Positions 4,944 through 9,497 of a stretch of DNA of 9,497 nt are shown here, in pieces. The stretch spans positions 1 through 9,497 of the forward strand of contig JAGGYO010000070.1 of NCBI GenBank assembly GCA_021162505.1, given 5' to 3'. Within the stretch, counting starts at the first letter, position 1, and each line of letters opens with the position of its first letter. The notes under the pieces were generated by a model, which was not told the DNA's origin, ran no database searches, and saw nothing but the letters and a program-made list of their open reading frames with translations. The DNA is from a bacterium (GTDB taxonomy: Bacteria > AUK180). A program made the position numbers and the translations under genes.

Positions 4944-5460
4944 AAATTCACACTTATTTATTGGAAAAGTTGTAGGTACTTTTGGGCTTAGAGGTGCACT
5001 AAAACTCTATACCGAGTGGACCTTAGACCTTACGGATTTTGTTCATAAAACATTTTACATTGAGCTCCTCCAGGGAGATTCTTTTAAAATGATGCTTAAA
5101 AAAGTAAGAAAACAAAAAAGAAATAACCTGCTTTTTTTTGACGAGGTTACTTCCATTGATGAAGCGGGGAAATATATTGGTTCTTCTGTCTATATTAATG
5201 AGGAGGATCTACCCAGGGAAGATGAGGATATCTATTTCACAGACATTGAAAATGGATTCGCTTATGATGATAATGAAAAGCTCTTAGGTAAGATCGTAGG
5301 TTTTATAGAACAAAAAGGTTATGACATGCTTGTCATAGAATTAAAGAACGGTGAGCAAAAGGAGATCCCTTATTTGGATGAATTTATTAAGGAGATCAAT
5401 AAAAATGAAAAGAAGGTAATATTTTTCTCTTCATCTGTAAAAGGAATTAATGAAGATTGA
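4924..5460 (+). CDS. rimM: 16S rRNA processing protein RimM
   Basis: This 178-aa protein has the usual length and two-domain layout of RimM, a 30S maturation factor that binds ribosomal protein uS19 and helps 16S head-domain assembly. The N-terminal domain carries FIGKVVGTFGLRGALKL (about 12-28). The PRC-barrel starts near YFTDIENG (about residue 100) and ends with the typical IPYLDEFIKEI and a final strand (KKVIFFSSSV). The ATG at 4924 is the only good start codon before the conserved IGKVVG. It lies inside the KH gene, overlapping it by 20 nt, and lacks a clear Shine-Dalgarno site, so re-initiation after the KH gene is likely. The gene overlaps trmD by 11 nt. Confidence 0.93.
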   Translation: MTGKISKNSHLFIGKVVGTFGLRGALKLYTEWTLDLTDFVHKTFYIELLQGDSFKMMLKKVRKQKRNNLLFFDEVTSIDEAGKYIGSSVYINEEDLPREDEDIYFTDIENGFAYDDNEKLLGKIVGFIEQKGYDMLVIELKNGEQKEIPYLDEFIKEINKNEKKVIFFSSSVKGINED

Positions 5461-6085
5461 TATTGTTACTATCTTTCCTGAGCTCTTTGACACATTTTTG
5501 AATATTGGTATTATAGGAAGATCTATAAAAGACGGTAAATTGGAAATAGTTCCTCATGATCTAAGAAAATATACCCCATATAAGCATAATCAAATAGATG
5601 ATTATCCCTATGGCGGTGGGAGAGGAATGATATTTATGATCGAACCTCTTTATAATGCCTACAAAGCATTGAAAAAGGAACATACCTTTACCGTATTAAT
5701 GAGTGCCGGTGGAACTTTATTAACAGCAACCCGCGCTAAGAGATTATCCAAGATGGAACATATTTTAATTTTCTGCGGAAGATATGAGGGTCTGGATGAA
5801 AGATTCTTGAATTTTGTAGATATGGAGATATCCATTGGGAAATTTGTATTATTTGGTGGTGAAGTGGCGGCTCAAGTATTAATAGAAGCAGCTACACGAT
5901 TTATTCCGGAGATCCTTGATAAGGAAGTTACTGAGAATGAAACATATTCCTTGGGAAAATTCAGGGATCATCCTCAATATACTCGTCCCGAGGATTTTAA
6001 AGGAATGAAGACACCCAAAACATTGTTAAGCGGTAACCATAAGGAGATAGAAAAATGGCGAAAAGAAAATCAGAAGAAGATATAA
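5450..6085 (+). CDS. trmD: tRNA (guanine-37-N1) methyltransferase TrmD, short C-terminus
   Basis: TrmD uses S-adenosylmethionine to make m1G37 next to the tRNA anticodon, which prevents +1 frameshifting. Visible hallmarks: MKIDIVTIFPE start, DDYPYGGGRGM (51-60), the knot segments CGRYEGLDER (109-118) and ISIGKFVLFGGE (127-138), R150, then HPQYTRPEDFKGM and [13 protein letters not shown]. Two things differ from the family as I know it. The protein stops at 211 residues, just after [11 protein letters not shown], so the usual RT..RRPDLL helix and everything beyond it are absent (typical length is about 230-250). Also, the loop around 162-166 reads ENETY where the catalytic Asp of a DSF motif is expected, which places Glu164 at that site. 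AAGGA lies 4 nt before the ATG. The gene overlaps rimM by 11 nt and the next methyltransferase gene by 31 nt. Confidence 0.92.
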   Translation: MKIDIVTIFPELFDTFLNIGIIGRSIKDGKLEIVPHDLRKYTPYKHNQIDDYPYGGGRGMIFMIEPLYNAYKALKKEHTFTVLMSAGGTLLTATRAKRLSKMEHILIFCGRYEGLDERFLNFVDMEISIGKFVLFGGEVAAQVLIEAATRFIPEILDKEVTENETYSLGKFRDHPQYTRPEDFKGMKTPKTLLSGNHKEIEKWRKENQKKI

Positions 6086-6651
6086 GCTTCAGATCTTCCG
6101 TATATATTGCCTTATTGAACTATCCTTCCTTGAACAAGGGTGGTGAAATTGTTTCTACTTCAATTACACCATTGAGCGTTCATGATATTGCAAGAGCATC
6201 TGCGACCTACGGTGTAAAAAAATATTTTGTGGTAAATCCTGTTATATCCCAAAGACGGTTAATAAAGCGTATTTCAGATTATTGGAATACTGGTTTTGGG
6301 AAAAAATACAATGAGAATCGCAGTATTGCTCTAAGTTATATTAAATCTATTACCGACCTAAAGGTCGCTGTGAATTATATTAATAGAGCAGAAAGGAAAT
6401 TCCCAAAACTCGTTACCACTTCGGCAAGGAGATTTCCAAATACCATTACATTCAAAAAGTTAAGAAAAAAAATATTCACGGAAAAAGATGCCTATTTGAT
6501 AATATTAGGCACAGGCTGGGGATTACCCCCGGAGATCATGCTTGAATCCGATTATATTTTGGAAGCAATAAACGGTTTTACTGATTTTAATCACTTATCA
6601 GTAAGAAGCGCAGCTTCCGTTATATTGGATAGATTATTAGGGAAAAAATAA
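6055..6651 (+). CDS. Predicted SPOUT RNA methyltransferase (PF09936 type)
   Basis: This 198-aa protein matches the family of predicted alpha/beta-knot RNA methyltransferases (PF09936, 'Methyltrn_RNA_4') often encoded between trmD and rplS. The substrate is not known to me. Residues 14-62 ([11 protein letters not shown], then [17 protein letters not shown] and FVVNP) form the first half. The knot and SAM site are seen as [13 protein letters not shown] (148-160) and [19 protein letters not shown] (178-196). AAGGAGAT lies 6 nt before the ATG, inside the end of trmD, which supports the start and the 31-nt overlap. rplS follows after 10 nt. With TrmD next to it, this makes a tandem pair of knotted methyltransferases. 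Confidence 0.85.
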   Translation: MAKRKSEEDISFRSSVYIALLNYPSLNKGGEIVSTSITPLSVHDIARASATYGVKKYFVVNPVISQRRLIKRISDYWNTGFGKKYNENRSIALSYIKSITDLKVAVNYINRAERKFPKLVTTSARRFPNTITFKKLRKKIFTEKDAYLIILGTGWGLPPEIMLESDYILEAINGFTDFNHLSVRSAASVILDRLLGKK

Positions 6652-6661
6652 GGAGGAAGAT

Positions 6662-7021
6662 ATGAGCAACCTAATGAAAGAAATTAGAAACCATTATGAA
6701 AAGGACTTGAAAAAAGACCTTCCGGAATTTAATGTAGGCGATAGTGTAAAGGTCTGGATCAGAGTTGTTGAAGGCAGCAAATCAAGATTACAGGCATTTC
6801 AAGGAAATGTTATAAGAAAAAAAGGCAAAGGTATTGAAGCTACTTTTACGGTAAGAAGAGTTTCAATGGATGTTGGTGTTGAAAGAACATTTCCATTATT
6901 ATCACCATCGGTCGAGAAAATCGAAGTTTTGAAAAGAGGAAAAGTCAGAAGATCAAAGCTCTATTATTTGAGAGATAGAAAGGGAAAATCCGCTAGGATC
7001 AAAGAATTAAGAAAAAAATAG
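6662..7021 (+). CDS. rplS: Ribosomal protein bL19
   Basis: This 119-aa protein has the normal length for bL19, a large-subunit protein at the 30S-50S interface. Typical segments are [52 protein letters not shown] and the C-terminal [26 protein letters not shown] (6651-6656) begins at the last base of the upstream stop codon and lies 5 nt before the ATG, a strong site suited to a ribosomal protein. The next gene begins only 14 nt after its stop but without any such site. Confidence 0.97.
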   Translation: MSNLMKEIRNHYEKDLKKDLPEFNVGDSVKVWIRVVEGSKSRLQAFQGNVIRKKGKGIEATFTVRRVSMDVGVERTFPLLSPSVEKIEVLKRGKVRRSKLYYLRDRKGKSARIKELRKK

Positions 7022-7026
7022 ATACT

Positions 7027-7047
7027 GCTATCTTTTTGGAAAATAGC
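7027..7047 (+). promoter_or_regulatory. Hairpin enclosing the rnhB TTG start codon
   Basis: GCTAT-C-TTT (7027-7035) can pair with AAAATAGC (7040-7047), giving an 8-bp stem with one bulged C and the TTG start (7036-7038) plus G7039 in the loop. No Shine-Dalgarno sequence lies upstream. This could hold rnhB translation well below that of rplS, but no experiment or comparison backs the fold. Confidence 0.35.
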
Positions 7048-7686
7048 GAAATTGGTCTTAATGATCTGGAACATCATTTAAGGACAAATGGCTATAATTT
7101 CATTTGCGGTATAGACGAAGCAGGGCGTGGTACATTAGCCGGCCCTGTTGTAGTCGGGGCACTGATACTTAATAACAAAATTGATGATCTGCGGGATTCG
7201 AAGCTATTGACGCATAAAAAAAGAGAAGAATTGTTCAAAGTCATCCAAGACGAAGCGATTTCTTATGCTGTGGGTATAATAGATCATAATAGGATCGATA
7301 AGATAAATATATTAAATGCTACAAAAGAAGGCGTTGTTCAGGCAATTGGCAGGTTGAAAATTAAGCCCGATTTTGTTTTGCTTGATGCATTGAATATAAA
7401 AGGATTGGATATCCCACAAAAAGGGATAATAAAGGGTGACAGATACATTAATGTTATCTCGGGAGCTTCCATTGTAGCAAAAGTGATCCGTGATAGAATA
7501 ATGATCTATTATGATCTATTATATCCTCAGTATAATTTTAAAAAACATAAGGGATACGGGACGAAAGAGCATATAAAAGCTATAAAAAAATATGGACCCT
7601 GTCCTATACATAGGAAGAGTTTTAAACCAATATCTCAAATATTACAAGGGGGATTATTCGATGACAACGAAGGAAACAGGGAATAA
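7036..7686 (+). CDS. rnhB: Ribonuclease HII
   Basis: This 216-aa RNase HII nicks the RNA strand of RNA/DNA hybrids and at single ribonucleotides in DNA. The expected acidic metal ligands are visible: D27 and E28 in CGIDEAGRG, D117 in VLLDAL, and D135 in IKGDRY. The SGASIVAKVIRDR helix and the C-terminal HKGYGTKEH and GPCPIHRKSF segments follow. The usual GRGPLAGP reads GRGTLAGP. No ATG or GTG is available before the conserved core. TTG at 7036 gives an N-terminus (LEHHLRTNGYNF) of normal length, so it is the best start although it lacks a ribosome site. The next gene starts 26 nt before this one's end. Confidence 0.93.
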   Translation: MENSEIGLNDLEHHLRTNGYNFICGIDEAGRGTLAGPVVVGALILNNKIDDLRDSKLLTHKKREELFKVIQDEAISYAVGIIDHNRIDKINILNATKEGVVQAIGRLKIKPDFVLLDALNIKGLDIPQKGIIKGDRYINVISGASIVAKVIRDRIMIYYDLLYPQYNFKKHKGYGTKEHIKAIKKYGPCPIHRKSFKPISQILQGGLFDDNEGNRE

Positions 7687-8005
7687 ATACGAAGCCCAGG
7701 CGGTGATATATCTAAAACAGCGTGATTGGCTGATCTTGGATAGAAATTACAACTTTCATCATAAAGAAATAGATATTATTGCACAAAAAGATGATGAAAT
7801 ATGTTTTATTGAGGTAAAATACAGAAAAAGCGATGAATTCGGGCATCCGGAGCAATTTGTAACAACTCAAAAGAAAAGAAATATTAAATATGCTGCAAAA
7901 GGTTATGTAATGGAAAAAAATATTGTTGACAAAAACTTTACATTTGGTATAATATCAATAATTAGAGGAAAGATATTTTTTAAAAGAGGTTTTTTTCAAT
8001 GGTAA
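7661..8005 (+). CDS. yraN: YraN family protein (UPF0102), nuclease-like fold
   Basis: This 114-aa member of UPF0102 has a restriction-endonuclease-like fold, but its substrate and role are unsettled. Typical features are GNKYEAQAVIYLKQRDWLILDRNY (7-30), the active-site-like EIDII (36-40) and FIEVKYR (49-55) with Glu36, Asp38, Glu51 and Lys53, and GHPEQFVTTQKKRNI. ATG 7661 is chosen because AAGGGGGA (7646-7652) lies 8 nt upstream and the family begins here. The frame is open further upstream, but that part is inside rnhB. It overlaps rnhB by 26 nt and comM by 7 nt. Neighbourhood with rnhB and comM is common and points to DNA metabolism. Confidence 0.9.
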   Translation: MTTKETGNKYEAQAVIYLKQRDWLILDRNYNFHHKEIDIIAQKDDEICFIEVKYRKSDEFGHPEQFVTTQKKRNIKYAAKGYVMEKNIVDKNFTFGIISIIRGKIFFKRGFFQW

Positions 8006-9497
8006 CAAAATTATTCTCATCATCAATTGAGGGTTTAGATTCCATACTTGTTGAAGTCGAAGTAGATATTTCCAATGGATTCACCGCTTTCACTATTGTA
8101 GGGTTACCGGATAGTGCAGTAAAAGAAAGTAGAGAACGCGTCCGAACTGCAATTCAAAGCAGCGGATTCAAATTCCCATTAAAACGGATCACAATTAATC
8201 TTGCACCTGCGGATATAAAAAAGGAAGGTTCATCATATGATCTTCCCACAGCATTAGGTATATTAGTTGAGAATGGTGATATTGATCAGCCGACAGAAAA
8301 ATATTTAATAGCAGGCGAGCTTTCCCTTAACGGGGAATTAAGAAAAATAACGGGTGGAATATCCGTGGCCATGCTTGCAAAAAAACTTGGTGTCAAAGGC
8401 CTTATTGTTCCTTATGAAAATGGAAAAGAATGTGCCATTATTGGAGGGATCAATGTTTATGGATTTAAAAATCTTTTTGATGTCATTCAATTTATCAATA
8501 AGGAGAGGGAATTTCTTCCCGTTAATGTGGATTTTAATGAATATGTGGACAAATTAAATAAATATGATATTGATTTTGCCGATGTAAAGGGACAATATCT
8601 TGTAAAGAGAGCAATTGAGATCGCTATTGCGGGTGGTCACAATATTTTAATGATAGGACCGCCCGGTGCGGGAAAGAGCATGATGGCAAAACGCATTTTA
8701 AGTGTTCTTCCCAATATGGTGCTTGAAGAAGCCATAGAGGTATCAAGGATACATTCCGTTGCCGGGCTTATTGATAATGAAATTGTATTCACAAGACCTT
8801 TTCGGTCTCCCCATAGCTCAATTTCTAAAGTTGGGTTATTAGGCGGTGGTAGCTTTCCAAAACCAGGTGAAATTTCACTTGCACATAGGGGAATTTTATT
8901 TTTGGATGAATTTCCTGAATTTTCAAAAAATTCCATTGAAGGTTTGCGTGCTCCCTTAGAAAATGGAAAGATCACTATTTCAAGAGCAAGGCATACAATC
9001 ACTTTCCCTGCGAATTTTATTTTAGTAGCAGCCATGAACCCGTGTCCATGCGGTTATTATAATGATCCCTACCATGAATGCACATGTTCGTTAAATGAGG
9101 TTCAAAGGTACAGAAAGAAAATATCAGGACCAATTATGGATAGAATAGACATTCAGATAGAGGTCCTGCCTGTTCCCATTGAGGATCTTCAAAATAAGAG
9201 ATCAGGTGAGTCCTCCGAAAAGATAAAAGCCCGTATTGAGGAAGTGAGAGGCATGCAAAGAAATCGTTATGACAAGGAAAAATTCTCTTTAAATTCAGAT
9301 ATTCCAAATAAATTGATGGAGAAATATTGTAATTTAGATGGTGAAAGTCAATCATTACTAAAACAAGCTATGCGGCTGTATAATTTTTCAGCAAGGAGTT
9401 ATAAAAAGATCATTAAGATAGCAAAGACCATAGCAGATCTGGATAGAAGTGAAAAGATCACTCCAAATCATATTTCTGAAGCAATAAATTACAGGGT
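7999..9497 (+). CDS. comM: ComM/YifB AAA+ ATPase (Mg-chelatase-like), 3' end cut by window
   Basis: The frame is open from ATG 7999 to the right edge (499 complete codons; family length about 500-510, so about ten residues are missing). ComM is a hexameric AAA+ helicase that promotes branch migration of incoming DNA during natural transformation; in non-transformable bacteria its role is less clear. The N-terminal ChlI/Lon-like domain (about 1-180) shows FTIVGLPDSAVKESRERV and ITINLAPADIKKEGSSYDLP. The AAA+ core has Walker A GPPGAGKS (220-227), FRSPHSS, GGGSFPKPGEISLAHRG, and Walker B ILFLDEFPE (299-307). Four cysteines (349, 351, 361, 363; CPCGYY...CTCS) form the family's probable metal site. 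GPIMDRIDIQIEV and the C-terminal SARSYKKIIKIAKTIADL region follow. AGAGGT lies 8 nt before the ATG, which overlaps yraN by 7 nt. Confidence 0.95.
   Translation, partial: MVTKLFSSSIEGLDSILVEVEVDISNGFTAFTIVGLPDSAVKESRERVRTAIQSSGFKFPLKRITINLAPADIKKEGSSYDLPTALGILVENGDIDQPTEKYLIAGELSLNGELRKITGGISVAMLAKKLGVKGLIVPYENGKECAIIGGINVYGFKNLFDVIQFINKEREFLPVNVDFNEYVDKLNKYDIDFADVKGQYLVKRAIEIAIAGGHNILMIGPPGAGKSMMAKRILSVLPNMVLEEAIEVSRIHSVAGLIDNEIVFTRPFRSPHSSISKVGLLGGGSFPKPGEISLAHRGILFLDEFPEFSKNSIEGLRAPLENGKITISRARHTITFPANFILVAAMNPCPCGYYNDPYHECTCSLNEVQRYRKKISGPIMDRIDIQIEVLPVPIEDLQNKRSGESSEKIKARIEEVRGMQRNRYDKEKFSLNSDIPNKLMEKYCNLDGESQSLLKQAMRLYNFSARSYKKIIKIAKTIADLDRSEKITPNHISEAINYR

Noticed and set aside
4487..4951. 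Minus-strand hydrophobic open frame opposite rpsP and the KH gene
   Set aside because: It is an antisense shadow of two well-recognised genes, and its Leu/Phe-rich content comes from reversed Lys/Glu codons.
8354..8557. Plus-strand open frame inside comM
   Set aside because: It is out of frame with the conserved ComM coding sequence and has no ribosome site.
8637..9035. Minus-strand open frame inside comM
   Set aside because: It is antisense to the Walker A and B region of ComM, which is clearly the coding strand.
9134..9355. Second minus-strand open frame inside comM
   Set aside because: It is antisense to the C-terminal part of the ComM AAA+ domain, with no ribosome site and no family resemblance.

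Overview
The window is AT-rich DNA from a Gram-negative-type (diderm) bacterium. Signal-peptide proteins of the CsgG/LpoB and LolA types sit beside a ribosomal/SRP housekeeping operon. The gene order (ylxM-ffh-rpsP-KH-rimM-trmD-SPOUT methyltransferase-rplS-rnhB-yraN-comM), the low GC and the CsgG-like protein with a 'WFGAGC' membrane tail make me think of an FCB-group or Cloacimonadota-like lineage. That taxonomic guess is recollection plus inference, not shown by the sequence.

Left third (1-1950, minus strand): three envelope genes read leftward. First is a secreted protein with a CsgG-like domain, a Gln/Asn-rich linker and a C-terminal membrane domain (985-1950). Next is a short secreted paralog that consists of a signal peptide plus the same linker and membrane domain (403-852). 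Last is a partial LolA-like protein that runs off the left edge. The first two genes each have a recognisable sigma70-type promoter (TTGACT, 17-bp spacer, TATTAT or TATACT) and a good Shine-Dalgarno site. The third lies 6 nt behind the second and is probably coupled to it.

Divergent intergenic region (1951-2339): it holds the two outward-facing promoters. Between them, in a segment that neither predicted mRNA contains, is a tight chain of inverted repeats (about 2077-2254). These look like a mobile or degenerate palindromic repeat element, or an unrecognised structured element.

Right two thirds (2340-9497, plus strand): eleven tightly packed genes with overlaps or gaps of at most 15 nt, probably one transcript from a perfect-consensus promoter (TTGACA-N17-TATAAT). 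That promoter lies so close to ylxM that its mRNA should be leaderless. The operon joins protein targeting (YlxM, Ffh), ribosomal proteins (bS16, bL19), ribosome maturation (RimM, KH protein), RNA methylation (TrmD, a PF09936-type SPOUT enzyme) and DNA maintenance (RNase HII, YraN, ComM). Two members are unusual: bS16 has a roughly 150-residue Lys/Glu-rich tail containing six copies of an octapeptide, and TrmD is short at its C-terminus and has a changed catalytic loop. ComM is cut by the right edge and lacks only about the last ten residues.

I see no tRNA, rRNA, CRISPR array, transposase or phage gene. The most unusual material is the palindrome chain, the shared membrane domain of the two envelope paralogs, and the extended bS16.
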